DNA from: Thalassospira sp.
GTDB lineage: Bacteria > Pseudomonadota > Alphaproteobacteria > Rhodospirillales > Thalassospiraceae
DNA: 35,809 nt
Direction: 5' to 3'
Assembly (NCBI RefSeq): GCF_002709775.1
Contig: NZ_PAQR01000023.1
Coordinates: 1 to 35,809 of the forward strand
The first letter of the stretch is position 1, and each line of letters starts with the position of its first letter. Shown here piece after piece: positions 24,896-33,557 of this stretch. The notes under the pieces are model-generated. The model was given only the letters and a program-made list of their open reading frames with translations. It was not told the origin of the DNA and made no database searches. The translations under genes and the position numbers were made by a program.

Positions 24896-25570
24896 TCAGT
24901 CGGCAGATACCCAGCCTGACAACAGGCGATAAAGATCCTTATGATCGGATGCGATATGATGCGCACCCGCATCGCGCAAAAACTCCGCCGGCGTAATATC
25001 AACCAGACCAACCGTCGTCGCCCCTGCTGCGACACCAGCCCGAACGCCATTCTGGCTGTCATCGACAACAATACAGTCGCTGATATTAAGCCCCAGCTTG
25101 TCGGCTGCCAGCAGGAACACATCCGGATGGGGCTTGGCATTTGCAACATCATGGGCGGAGCATATCCGGCCATCAAAGCGCTCCTTCAGCCCCACCTTGC
25201 CAAGTGACACCTCCATTTTGGCATGCGGCCCGTTGCTTCCGATCGCCATGGGGATGCCGTTTGCCTCGAGCAGATCAAGAACCGGCTCAAGATGCGGAAA
25301 CGGTGTCAGGTCATTGCGAAACGCAACGAAGGTGCGCTCATAACATTCGGCCAACCAGTCGTCGGGCAATGTGATCCCGAACATCTTTTCCATCTTTGGC
25401 GGCACCATTGCCAGTGTGCCACCAATGAATAGATCATGGGTCTTGTCCATGTTCATGTCGCAGCCATACTCACAAAGCTGCTCTGTCAGCACACGACAGG
25501 CCAGCGTTTCGGTATCGACCAAAACGCCGTCACAATCAAAAATCACGCCCCGAACGACAGGCTTTTCCAT
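24896..25570 (-). CDS. HAD family hydrolase (beta-phosphoglucomutase / phosphatase-like)
   Basis: Cytoplasmic haloacid dehalogenase-type phosphohydrolase of 224 residues. Motif I is 'GVIFDCDGVLVDTE' (nucleophile and acid Asp), motif II is the Ser in 'MAIGSNGPHAKM', motif III is the Lys in 'NAKPHPDVFLLAA', and motif IV is 'CIVVDDSQNGVRAGVAAG'. The helical cap between motifs I and II places it in subfamily I, with beta-phosphoglucomutase and phosphoglycolate-phosphatase-like enzymes. The exact substrate is unknown. The ATG at 25570 has an AAGGGAT ribosome-binding site; the frame extends to a TTG at 25588. It follows the ArsC-like gene by 14 bases and is probably in one operon with it. Confidence 0.9.
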   Translation of the reverse strand: MEKPVVRGVIFDCDGVLVDTETLACRVLTEQLCEYGCDMNMDKTHDLFIGGTLAMVPPKMEKMFGITLPDDWLAECYERTFVAFRNDLTPFPHLEPVLDLLEANGIPMAIGSNGPHAKMEVSLGKVGLKERFDGRICSAHDVANAKPHPDVFLLAADKLGLNISDCIVVDDSQNGVRAGVAAGATTVGLVDITPAEFLRDAGAHHIASDHKDLYRLLSGWVSAD

Positions 25571-25584
25571 AAATAGATCCCTTA

Positions 25585-25935
25585 TCAAGCAGCCAGTTCG
25601 GTCCAGCGCGCTTCGTCATAGGCAACCGTCCGGGTCGATCCGAAATCGACCACCGGACGTTTGATGACGGTCGGATTGGCAGCAAGCACTGCGGCCGCAG
25701 CGGCGCCACCCTTTTCCAGCGTCGCCTTGTCCTCGTCGCTCAGGTTCCGATAACTCGGCCCGCGCTTATTGATCAGAACCTTGTCGCCGACCTCATCAAG
25801 CCAACCTTCGATGGTTTTGGCATCAATCCCGTCGGCCCGGAATTCATGGAGTTTGTTTTCAATGCCCTTCGCGTCGAACCATTTCAGGGTTTTGCGGACA
25901 GTGTCGCAGTTCTTGATGCCGTAAATCGTAACCAT
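25585..25935 (-). CDS. ArsC family reductase (YffB/Spx-like)
   Basis: A 116-residue thioredoxin-fold protein of the ArsC/Spx family, closest in character to YffB. It has 'TIYGIKNCDTVRKTLKWFD' with a single active-site Cys (C10), 'LINKRGPSYRNL' and 'PTVIKRPVVDFGS'. It lacks the CxxC of Spx and is shorter than true arsenate reductases, so arsenate reduction should not be assumed; a glutathione-dependent thiol role has been proposed for YffB. The stop lies close upstream of the HAD gene start, indicating one minus-strand unit, convergent with ggt. Confidence 0.9.
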   Translation of the reverse strand: MVTIYGIKNCDTVRKTLKWFDAKGIENKLHEFRADGIDAKTIEGWLDEVGDKVLINKRGPSYRNLSDEDKATLEKGGAAAAAVLAANPTVIKRPVVDFGSTRTVAYDEARWTELAA

Positions 25936-25991
25936 ATCAAATCCTGTGCTTTAATATCTTCGGGATGCAGCCATGCATCGCGCAATCGGTT

Positions 25992-26020
25992 TTGACCCTA
26001 AATCCCGGAACCTATATAAA
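25992..26020 (+). promoter_or_regulatory. Predicted sigma-70-type promoter of the dusA operon
   Basis: TTGACC (25992-25997), 17-base spacer, TATAAA (26015-26020). It would start transcription at about 26027, before the dusA start codons at 26062 and 26080. Confidence 0.6.
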
Positions 26021-26079
26021 GACCGCGCTTGGAATACAGCAACCCTCTTCACCCCGCTTTGATGAAAAACGGTAGGCAA

Positions 26080-27075
26080 ATGACTGTTAATCGGCGTATT
26101 TCCGTCGCCCCGATGATGGATTGGACGGATCGGCATGATCGCTATTTTCTACGGCAGATCAGTCGTCATACGTTGCTTTATACCGAAATGGTCACAACCG
26201 GCGCCATCCTGCATGGCGGGGTTGAGCGACATCTGCGCTATAACGAGGCCGAACATCCGGTTGCGCTCCAGCTCGGCGGCAGTGATCCGGATGATCTGGC
26301 GCGTGCGTGTGAAATCGCCAATCAATATACCTATGATGAAATCAATCTGAATTGCGGTTGCCCGTCTGATCGTGTGCAGAACGGTGCATTTGGCGCCTGC
26401 CTGATGGCAACACCCGACATTGTTGCAACGTGCGTTAAATCGATGATTTCGGCCAGTGACGCGCCGGTCACGGTCAAGAACCGCATCGGCATCGATGATC
26501 AGGAAGACTACCCGTCACTTAAACGCTTTACCGAAACGGTTGCCGAGGCCGGGTGCAAAACTTTTATCGTTCATGCCCGCAAGGCCTGGCTCAAGGGCCT
26601 GTCGCCCAAGGAAAACCGCGAAGTACCGCCGCTGAAGCACGAACTGGTCTATCAGCTGAAACAGGAATTCCCCGAACTGGAAATCCTGATCAATGGCGGC
26701 ATCAAGACGCTCGATGAGACGGAAGAACACCTAAAACATGTCGACGGCGTCATGATCGGGCGTGAAGCCTACCAGAACCCTTATATCCTGGCCGATGTCG
26801 ACCGACGTTTTTATGGTGATGATGCCAAGGCGAAAACCCGCCATCAGGTGGTCGAGGCCATGCTGCCCTATATCGAAGAACACCTGAAAGAGGAACATGG
26901 CACCATTGGTCATGTCACCCGCCATATGCTGGGCTTGTTCCAACAGATGCGTGGTGCCAAACAATGGCGTCGTTACCTCAGCGAAAATGCCCATCGCAAA
27001 GGGGCCGGCACCGAAGTCGTGCGCGAGGCGTTGGCACTTGTCCCCGAACAGGATGACGAGGTCCTGTCTGCATGA
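26080..27075 (+). CDS. dusA: tRNA-dihydrouridine(20/20a) synthase DusA
   Basis: Flavin-dependent enzyme that reduces U20/U20a in the tRNA D-loop to dihydrouridine; 331 residues. The DusA-type start 'RRISVAPMMDWTDRHDRYFLR', 'YTEMVTTGAILHG', 'LQLGGSDPDDLA', the catalytic Cys in 'INLNCGCPSDRVQNGAFGACLM', 'VTVKNRIGIDDQEDY', 'FIVHARKAWLKGLSPKENREVPPL' and 'INGGIKTLDE' are all present. I choose the ATG at 26080 (GGTAGG just upstream); an ATG at 26062 is possible, and the frame extends to a TTG at 26029 that almost coincides with the predicted transcription start. The stop overlaps mnmC by four bases. Confidence 0.95.
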   Translation: MTVNRRISVAPMMDWTDRHDRYFLRQISRHTLLYTEMVTTGAILHGGVERHLRYNEAEHPVALQLGGSDPDDLARACEIANQYTYDEINLNCGCPSDRVQNGAFGACLMATPDIVATCVKSMISASDAPVTVKNRIGIDDQEDYPSLKRFTETVAEAGCKTFIVHARKAWLKGLSPKENREVPPLKHELVYQLKQEFPELEILINGGIKTLDETEEHLKHVDGVMIGREAYQNPYILADVDRRFYGDDAKAKTRHQVVEAMLPYIEEHLKEEHGTIGHVTRHMLGLFQQMRGAKQWRRYLSENAHRKGAGTEVVREALALVPEQDDEVLSA

Positions 27076-29117
27076 CAGCCACGGATGGCACCAAGGCACC
27101 AGACGGTGATGAACCAAGGCCTGCTGGCGAAATAACCTGGCGAGATGGCGATGTGCCCTACTCCCCGCATTTTGGTGACATCTATTTCAATCCCAAGGAC
27201 GGGCTGTCCGAAACGCATTATGTGTTTGTCGAAGGCAACAACCTACCAAACGCCTGGCATACCCGCGAAAACTTCGTGATTGGCGAAACCGGCTTCGGCA
27301 CGGGTCTGAACTTCCTTGCTGCCTGGCAATGCTGGGATAGTGACGATAACCGTTCCAAGCGCCTGCATTTCGTTTCGGTTGAGAAATACCCATTGTCGCG
27401 CGATGACATGATCCGCGCACATCAAAGCTGGCCAGAACTATCGCAATACTCTGAACAGCTTGCCGATATCTGGCCACATGAAACCATGTTGCCCGGCGTG
27501 CATCGCTTTTCGTTGGCAGATGGCGCGATCAGCCTCACGCTTTTGATCGGGGACGCGATCGAATGCTGGTCGGGATATGACGGCAAAATCGATTGCTGGT
27601 TCCTTGATGGATTTGCCCCGTCACGCAATCCCGACATGTGGCATCCCGATCTGTTTACCGCCCTTGCAAACGCATCCAACCCCGATGGCGCCACCCTTGC
27701 GACCTTTACCGCCGCACGCATTGCCCGTGACGGACTGGAAAGTGCGGGCTTTGTGGTCAGTAAACGCAAGGGGTTTGGCTATAAACGCGACATGATCACA
27801 GCCAGCATTTCTGCGCCCGAAGACACCACCAGCCTACCGGATGCGTTCGAGACTGCCGATGATCCTTGGTTCAATCTTCCCCGAACCCGAAGCGCAAAAT
27901 CAGTCGTCATCATTGGTGGTGGCCTTGCCGGTGCGGCGTGTGCCAACGCCCTGAAGGCCCGTGGCTGTGCCGTCACACTTTTTGAAAAAGCCGATCAGCT
28001 GGCCAATGCTGCCTCGGGCAATCCGATCGGGATGCTGGAACCCTATTTGACCGTCGATGAGGCAATCATGGGTCGGTTTTATGAGGCCGGTTATCGCTTC
28101 AGCCATCGCATGATCAAAAAGCTTTCTGATCAGGGACGGGTCGATGCCGATTTTTGCGGTGTGATTGATCTTGCGACCAGTGCACGCAAGCGCGAACGGC
28201 TTGATGGCCTGATTGCGCGCCTGGGTGATAAACCCGACCTTGTCGAGGCGCTTGATACCGATCAGGCGTCAGAACGGTTTGGCTTGCCCCTGCCGCATGG
28301 CGGTGTCTTTTACCCCTCTGCCGGATGGGTTAACCCGCCATCCGTTGTGCGCAGTCTTGCCGATGGTATTGATGTGCGCCTGTCGACAACGATCACAAGC
28401 ATCAATGACGCAGATCAGGGCAATTGCCTGATTGATGAGAGCGGATCGGAATACGGCCCGTTTGATGCGGTCATCATCGCAGGTGCATTTGAAACCCGGT
28501 TGCTTGATCAGACCCAATGGCTTGAAGATCACCTCAACCCGGTTCGCGGGCAGATCAGCTTTATACCCGAAGACGTCGTCTCCGGTGCGTCAGAAGGCGG
28601 CGCAATCAAATGCGTCCTCAGTCACAAGGGCTATGTCACGCCAGCACGTGATGGCATGCATGTCTTTGGTGCCACGTTCGGTCGTGATGACGCGGAAACG
28701 GATCTGCGTGAAGGTGATCACGCGTTTAACATCGCCCAGTTCGGCAAAGTCCTGCCAGAAATCGCGGAAAAGCTCTCAGCCGATGTGCTTGATGGCCGCG
28801 CGTCGTTACGCACGACAACAGCGGATCATTTGCCACTGATTGGTCCGGCACCGGATTTCGACGCCTACCTTGCGTCCTACGGCGATATCGACAAGGGTAA
28901 AAAAGGCGCCCGATATGTCGATGCGCCCTACCACAAAGACGTGTATATCTGTACCGGCTTTGGCGCGCGCGGACTGATCGGCGCCCCACTTGCCGCCGAG
29001 ATTCTTGCCAGTGAGATTTGCGATATGCCCCTTCCTTTGGAAAAAGCGCTGATGCATGCCATTCATCCGGCGCGTTTCATTATTCGCGGCCTCAAACGCC
29101 GGCAAATCACAGCATGA
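27072..29117 (+). CDS. mnmC: Bifunctional tRNA (5-methylaminomethyl-2-thiouridine) methyltransferase / FAD oxidoreductase MnmC
   Basis: Two-domain enzyme, 681 residues, that finishes the mnm5s2U modification at wobble U34. The C-terminal FAD oxidoreductase removes the carboxymethyl group, and the N-terminal SAM-dependent domain adds the methyl group. The N-terminal domain shows 'SPHFGDIYFNPKDGLSETHYVFVEGNNLP' and the SAM loop 'FVIGETGFGTGLNF' (about 68-81), plus 'WFLDGFAPSRNPDMW'. The FAD domain starts near residue 277 with 'VVIIGGGLAGAACANALKARG' and continues with 'LANAASGNPIGMLEP' and 'CTGFGARGLIGAPLAAEILAS'. It overlaps dusA and the following MFS gene by ATGA at both ends, so the three are translationally coupled. 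Confidence 0.95.
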   Translation: MTATDGTKAPDGDEPRPAGEITWRDGDVPYSPHFGDIYFNPKDGLSETHYVFVEGNNLPNAWHTRENFVIGETGFGTGLNFLAAWQCWDSDDNRSKRLHFVSVEKYPLSRDDMIRAHQSWPELSQYSEQLADIWPHETMLPGVHRFSLADGAISLTLLIGDAIECWSGYDGKIDCWFLDGFAPSRNPDMWHPDLFTALANASNPDGATLATFTAARIARDGLESAGFVVSKRKGFGYKRDMITASISAPEDTTSLPDAFETADDPWFNLPRTRSAKSVVIIGGGLAGAACANALKARGCAVTLFEKADQLANAASGNPIGMLEPYLTVDEAIMGRFYEAGYRFSHRMIKKLSDQGRVDADFCGVIDLATSARKRERLDGLIARLGDKPDLVEALDTDQASERFGLPLPHGGVFYPSAGWVNPPSVVRSLADGIDVRLSTTITSINDADQGNCLIDESGSEYGPFDAVIIAGAFETRLLDQTQWLEDHLNPVRGQISFIPEDVVSGASEGGAIKCVLSHKGYVTPARDGMHVFGATFGRDDAETDLREGDHAFNIAQFGKVLPEIAEKLSADVLDGRASLRTTTADHLPLIGPAPDFDAYLASYGDIDKGKKGARYVDAPYHKDVYICTGFGARGLIGAPLAAEILASEICDMPLPLEKALMHAIHPARFIIRGLKRRQITA

Positions 29118-30328
29118 AAACACCAACCGCCGCCGCGTCATCAACACCAACACCCGGCAAAGACCCCGACCGTATGAAAACGGCGACGATCCTGGCACTG
29201 TTCTTTTCCGGGTTGTTCTTGATTCAAGGCGTATTTTTGCCCTACTGGCCGGTCTGGCTGAAATCACAAGGGTTATCTGCAGCCGAAATCGGCATTCTGC
29301 TGTCGCTACCGAACTGGGTGCGCGTGTTTGCCGATCCATTGATTGCCCAGCGCGCGGATCGCACCGGCAACCGCAAGACACCGATGATGTGGCTTGCCGG
29401 GGTCTATGTGGTGTCAATCCTCGCCTTTCCGCTTTCAAGCGACTTCTGGTGGCTTGCGGGCCTTTCGGTCGTGATTGGCTTTACATTCTCACCACTTCTG
29501 CCGCTTGGCACCACCATCACGATCCATGAATGCAAGGCGCGTGAACTTGATTACGGGCGGGTGCGGCTTTGGGGGTCGCTCGCCTTCATTCTGGCGTCAT
29601 ACGGCGCTGGTTGGGTTCTTGATGGCACATCGACGGAATGGATCGTCTGGATGCTGTTTGTTGCGGGAATTGTGAATTTCGCCATCACAACCCGCATGCC
29701 TGATCCCCAGACAGACCGTCCGCTGCGTTCCGGATCGTCTCTGGTCTATTTGCTGCGCAAGCCGGTTTTCCTGATCTATCTCGCCTGCATCGGCTTTGCT
29801 CAAGGGGCGCACGGCACCTATTACGCCTTTGCTTCCGTCCATTGGGAAACAGTCGGATTTTCCCATGAGATGATCGGCGTTTTCTGGTCGATCGGTGTGA
29901 TTGCGGAAATCGTTCTGTTTGCCGTGGCCGGACGGTTTGTACGTGGCCGTCATCCCGGAATTCTGTTTGCGCTTGGCACCGGATGCGGGGTTTTACGATG
30001 GATTGTTCTGGGCACAAGCGACAATCTATGGTTGATTATCCTTGTTCAACCCCTTCACGCCATGACATTCGGGATCACGCATTTGGCCGCCGTCAGTTTC
30101 ATCGCCCGCGCCATACCGCAACAGCTGGCCACATCGGCGCAAAGCCTGATGGCGACCTTGTCGATGGGTGTCTTCCTTGGCAGCAGCATCTGGGTATCGG
30201 GACCGCTTTACGATCAGTTCGGATCGCAGGTCTATTACCTGATGGCGGCATTTTCGGCGATTGCGTTCTGTTTTGCCATCTGGCTAACCCGGACCTGGCG
30301 TGGAGAGGATCAGACTTTTTGCGACTGA
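29114..30328 (+). CDS. MFS transporter, 3-phenylpropionate/HcaT-like (PPP family)
   Basis: Inner-membrane major facilitator of 404 residues, with about twelve hydrophobic segments. A polar N-terminus of about 20 residues precedes 'ILALFFSGLFLIQGVFLPYWPVWLKSQGLSAAEIGILLSLPNWVRVFADPLIAQRADRTGNRK', which is typical of the MFS_1-like/HcaT group and includes the cytoplasmic loop motif after helix 2. 'YGRVRLWGSLAFILASYGAGWVLD' is the helix 4 signature of the same group. The start ATG at 29114 overlaps the mnmC stop; an ATG at 29174 is a second choice. The substrate is unknown, and coupling to tRNA-modification genes does not point to one. Confidence 0.87.
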   Translation: MKTPTAAASSTPTPGKDPDRMKTATILALFFSGLFLIQGVFLPYWPVWLKSQGLSAAEIGILLSLPNWVRVFADPLIAQRADRTGNRKTPMMWLAGVYVVSILAFPLSSDFWWLAGLSVVIGFTFSPLLPLGTTITIHECKARELDYGRVRLWGSLAFILASYGAGWVLDGTSTEWIVWMLFVAGIVNFAITTRMPDPQTDRPLRSGSSLVYLLRKPVFLIYLACIGFAQGAHGTYYAFASVHWETVGFSHEMIGVFWSIGVIAEIVLFAVAGRFVRGRHPGILFALGTGCGVLRWIVLGTSDNLWLIILVQPLHAMTFGITHLAAVSFIARAIPQQLATSAQSLMATLSMGVFLGSSIWVSGPLYDQFGSQVYYLMAAFSAIAFCFAIWLTRTWRGEDQTFCD

Positions 30329-30386
30329 ATAATAACATCGGCAACAAACGACCGACCGCAATATTGAACTCAAAGGGGCCTTTGAT

Positions 30387-31244
30387 ATGACCTCCATGCC
30401 GTTCTCTCGCAGAATGCGCCGTTGGAAACTTGGTTTGAAAACCCTGTTTGGCAGCAAGCCAGCTGGTTATTTCATTCCGTATCGCTATGCCAACGAAACT
30501 GCAAAGGCCGTCGGACGCCCCACCTATCCGGCGATTGAGACCATGATGGATACGGCCGCCCCGACCATGAAGGCGTGGTTGACCAAGGCCGCACAATATC
30601 ACGAAGCCTTTGCCAGTTTCGGCAATGCCACCCCGCCCGAACCACGTTGGCAACAAAGCTGGTTTCCGCGCCTTGATGGCATGATGGCCTATGTCTTTAC
30701 CCGGGAATTTCGCCCGGACCGGATCATTGAAATCGGATCAGGCCATTCAACACGGTTTTATTACCGCGCTATCAAGGATGGCGAACTCGAGACAGCTTTT
30801 CATGCGATTGATCCGGCTCCGCGTGCCGACATCGCAAAACTGCCAATCACGATTGAACGCACCATTGTGCAAAGGGCCAATCCATCAGTTTTCGAAACCC
30901 TGACCGGTGCCGATTTCCTGTCGATCGATTCCAGTCACATCCTGATGCCTGGCACCGACGTTGATTTGCTGTTTTCATCGGTGATCCCGACCCTGCCAAG
31001 CGGTTCGATCATTCATATCCACGACATCACCCTGCCCGACGACTATCCGGAAATCTGGCAATGGCGCGGATATAACGAACAACAAGGTGTTGCCGCCCTG
31101 CTCGCCGGTGGTGGCTTTGAAATCATGTGGTCAAGCGCCTATGCCACGACCCGCATGCGCGATGATGTTGATCAATCAATTGCCAATGGCATTCACCTGC
31201 CCGATGGGGCACATGAGACGAGCCTGTGGCTGCGTAAGCGCTAA
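30387..31244 (+). CDS. Class I SAM-dependent methyltransferase-like protein
   Basis: A 285-residue soluble protein. SAM motif I is 'RIIEIGSGHSTRFYYRAI' (about 113-130). A 'FHAIDPAPRADI' segment (motif II position) follows, then 'ADFLSIDSSHI' and 'LPSGSIIHIHDITLPDDYP'. This layout resembles class I methyltransferases of the Methyltransf_24 type. The N-terminal 100 residues are not recognised. The substrate is unknown. The ATG has an AAGGGG ribosome-binding site, lies 58 bases after the MFS gene and ends 20 bases before a terminator, so it may be the last gene of the dusA operon. Confidence 0.8.
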   Translation: MTSMPFSRRMRRWKLGLKTLFGSKPAGYFIPYRYANETAKAVGRPTYPAIETMMDTAAPTMKAWLTKAAQYHEAFASFGNATPPEPRWQQSWFPRLDGMMAYVFTREFRPDRIIEIGSGHSTRFYYRAIKDGELETAFHAIDPAPRADIAKLPITIERTIVQRANPSVFETLTGADFLSIDSSHILMPGTDVDLLFSSVIPTLPSGSIIHIHDITLPDDYPEIWQWRGYNEQQGVAALLAGGGFEIMWSSAYATTRMRDDVDQSIANGIHLPDGAHETSLWLRKR

Positions 31245-31264
31245 GCGACGCATATAGAAACGAT

Positions 31265-31300
31265 AAAGGGCAGCCCAATTCGGCTGCCCTTTTCTGTTTT
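31265..31300. terminator. Bidirectional rho-independent terminator
   Basis: Arms AAAGGGCAGCC (31265-31275) and GGCTGCCCTTT (31282-31292) with a six-base loop, followed by TCTGTTTT on the plus strand. It separates the methyltransferase gene from the convergent peptide-importer operon. Confidence 0.85.
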
Positions 31301-31314
31301 AAGCTGAACGCGCC

Positions 31315-32484
31315 TCAGTTCTTGTAAGGGTCGGCCGCATCCCGCAGGCCATCACCAAGGAAGTTAAACGCCAGCACCACGATTACTACTGGCACCACCG
31401 GCAGCATCAGCCACGGATAAACCGCAACCGCGTTGATGTTCTGTGCCTCGTTCAGCAGGACGCCCCAGCTGGTCACTGGCGCCCGCAGGCCAAGCCCAAG
31501 GAAGCTCAGCGCTGTTTCGCCCAAAATCATGTTGGGGATGGAAAGCGTCACCGAAGCAATCAGATGGCTTGCGAAGTTTGGCAGAAGATGACGCCCGATA
31601 ATACGTTTGGGTTTGGCACCCATCAATCGGGCGGCCAGTGCGTAATCCTCTTCGCGCAAGGCAAGCAGCTTGGATCGGACCGCACGGGCAAGCCCCGTCC
31701 AGTCGATCAGACCCAAAATGATCGTAATCCCGAAATAGATCAGAATGGGGCTCCAGGTGACCGGCAAGGCCGCCGAAAGCGCCATCCAAAGCGGAATTTC
31801 CGGCAAGGAACGAATAACTTCAATCGTCCGCTGGGCGGTTGAATCCACCCAGCCACCGTAATATCCGGCAGCACCACCAATCAGGATTCCCAAGAGGAAG
31901 CTGACCGAAATACCGACAAGACCGATGGTCAGCGAAACACGTGCGCCGTAAATCATGCGCGACAACATGTCACGCCCCAACCGGTCGGTGCCAAACACAA
32001 ACAGCGTGCCATTCTCGGATGGGCAGACGAAATGGAAGTCCATATCGATCATGCCCCAGAATTCATACTCATCCCCCGAACAGAAGAACTGCAAGGGTTC
32101 TACCCGGTCGGGATTGACCGTATAGGTCGGCTTGAGTGTTTCCATATCGACAGAGAATTCAGTGCCATAGGTAAACGGCCCGACAAACTCGCCATCATGG
32201 AAAAGATGAATGCCCTGCGGCGGATGGTGAATGTATTCGGAGCTTCGCGTTTCCTGCGCATAGGGTGCGATAAATTCGACGATAAAGACCGACGCATACA
32301 TGACTGCGAGAATGATCAGCGAGAAATACGCCAGCCGGTGACGTTTCAAACGCCACCACATCAACTGCCATTGCGAGGCAAGGAAATACTTTTCCTGTTC
32401 CGGCGTCAGTTCTTCGCGATCCCAGGGATTGAACGGCGCGGAATCAACGAAATGCTCGTTACGCTTTTCGGTTTCCTTGCTCAT
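31315..32484 (-). CDS. ABC transporter permease, OppC/DppC-like
   Basis: Second inner-membrane permease of a peptide/nickel-type importer, 389 residues. A long polar N-terminus (about 1-50) precedes membrane helix 1 (about 52-74). A periplasmic stretch of about 90 residues, longer than usual for OppC and containing two Cys ('FFCSGDEYEF' and 'HFVCPSENG'), then leads to the family motif 'FGTDRLGRDMLSRMIYGARVSL'. The EAA loop is 'ARLMGAKPKRIIGRHLLPNF', and 'GETALSFLGLGLRAPVTSWGVLL' is an OppC signature. The start ATG overlaps the OppB-like stop by four bases. Substrate not determined; oligopeptides or related solutes are likely. Confidence 0.93.
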   Translation of the reverse strand: MSKETEKRNEHFVDSAPFNPWDREELTPEQEKYFLASQWQLMWWRLKRHRLAYFSLIILAVMYASVFIVEFIAPYAQETRSSEYIHHPPQGIHLFHDGEFVGPFTYGTEFSVDMETLKPTYTVNPDRVEPLQFFCSGDEYEFWGMIDMDFHFVCPSENGTLFVFGTDRLGRDMLSRMIYGARVSLTIGLVGISVSFLLGILIGGAAGYYGGWVDSTAQRTIEVIRSLPEIPLWMALSAALPVTWSPILIYFGITIILGLIDWTGLARAVRSKLLALREEDYALAARLMGAKPKRIIGRHLLPNFASHLIASVTLSIPNMILGETALSFLGLGLRAPVTSWGVLLNEAQNINAVAVYPWLMLPVVPVVIVVLAFNFLGDGLRDAADPYKN

Positions 32485-33479
32485 TTGCCAACCCCTCCCT
32501 GCAGACGGATACGGGGATCAAGCCAAGCCAGCAACACATCGGAAACAAACATCCCTACCACGGTCAGAAGTGCCAGGAACATCAGGAACGAACCGGCAAG
32601 ATACATGTCCTGACTTTGCAGCGCTGTAAGCAGCATCGGACCAGTTGTCGGCAAAGACATGACAACGGACACAAGGACCGAACCAGATACGACTTGCGGC
32701 AGGATATTACCGATATCGGCAATAAACGGGTTCAGCGCCATGCGCAGCGGATATTTGAACAGGACCTTGGTCGGTGACAGTCCCTTGGCGTGCGCCGTGA
32801 CGACATATTGCTTGCCCAGCTCATCAAGCAGGTTGGCGCGCAAGCGTCGGATCATCGATGCGGTTCCGGAAGTCCCGATCACGACAACCGGCGCCCAAAG
32901 GTGTTCAACAACCGACATCATTTTGGCAAACGACCAGCCCTGATTGATATATTCCGGGTCCATCAGGCCGCCGATAGATGTCCCGAACACCACGTTCGCA
33001 TAATAAAGCAGGATCAGTGCAAACAGGAAGTTCGGCATGGCAAGGCCGAGAAAACCAAGCAAGGTAAAGCCATAATCGCCCCAACTATATTGCCGGGTGG
33101 CAGAGTAAATTCCGATCGGGAAGCTGACAATATAGATGAAGATAACCGTGCTGAAATTCAGCACCAGCGACAGCCACAAACGATCACCGACCACGTCTGT
33201 CACCGGCAGGTTATATTCAAACGAGAATCCAAGATCGCCCTGCAAAAGGCCCCACGCCCATTCGGCGTATTGAATATAGATCGGCTGATCCAGCCCGTAT
33301 TGCCGTTTGAGGAATTCGATCTTTGCCGGATCAACGGCCTCGCCCTGCGCCTGAAGCTCGTTCAGGTACGTGGTCAGAAAGTCACCGGGGGGAAGCTGAA
33401 TGATCACGAATACCAGCACACTGATCAGGAACAGTGTCGGTATCATCACAAAAAGCCGTCTTGCCAGATAGGTCAGCAT
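32481..33479 (-). CDS. ABC transporter permease, OppB/DppB-like
   Basis: First inner-membrane permease of the importer, 332 residues. It starts with the OppB pattern 'MLTYLARRLFVMIPTLFLISVLVFVIIQLPPGD' and has 'RQYGLDQPIYIQYAEWAWGLLQGDLGFSF', 'IGIYSATRQYSWGD' and the EAA loop 'VVTAHAKGLSPTKVLFKYPLRMALNP'. The start ATG has a GGGGGAG ribosome-binding site. It follows the binding-protein gene by 78 bases that hold an inverted repeat, and overlaps the OppC-like gene by ATGA. Confidence 0.93.
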   Translation of the reverse strand: MLTYLARRLFVMIPTLFLISVLVFVIIQLPPGDFLTTYLNELQAQGEAVDPAKIEFLKRQYGLDQPIYIQYAEWAWGLLQGDLGFSFEYNLPVTDVVGDRLWLSLVLNFSTVIFIYIVSFPIGIYSATRQYSWGDYGFTLLGFLGLAMPNFLFALILLYYANVVFGTSIGGLMDPEYINQGWSFAKMMSVVEHLWAPVVVIGTSGTASMIRRLRANLLDELGKQYVVTAHAKGLSPTKVLFKYPLRMALNPFIADIGNILPQVVSGSVLVSVVMSLPTTGPMLLTALQSQDMYLAGSFLMFLALLTVVGMFVSDVLLAWLDPRIRLQGGVGK

Positions 33480-33500
33480 CGGCGCTGTCGCTCCCCCGAG

Positions 33501-33538
33501 GTCGTTTCAAGCCATTCCCTCAACAGCGAAGAAACGAC
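33501..33538. repeat. Inverted repeat between binding-protein and OppB-like genes
   Basis: GTCGTTTC (33501-33508) and GAAACGAC (33531-33538), perfect 8-bp arms with a 22-base loop. The position matches the stem-loops that protect or attenuate messages after binding-protein genes, although the stem is short. Confidence 0.45.
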
Positions 33539-33557
33539 ACGTTTTTGGTTTAAAAGA

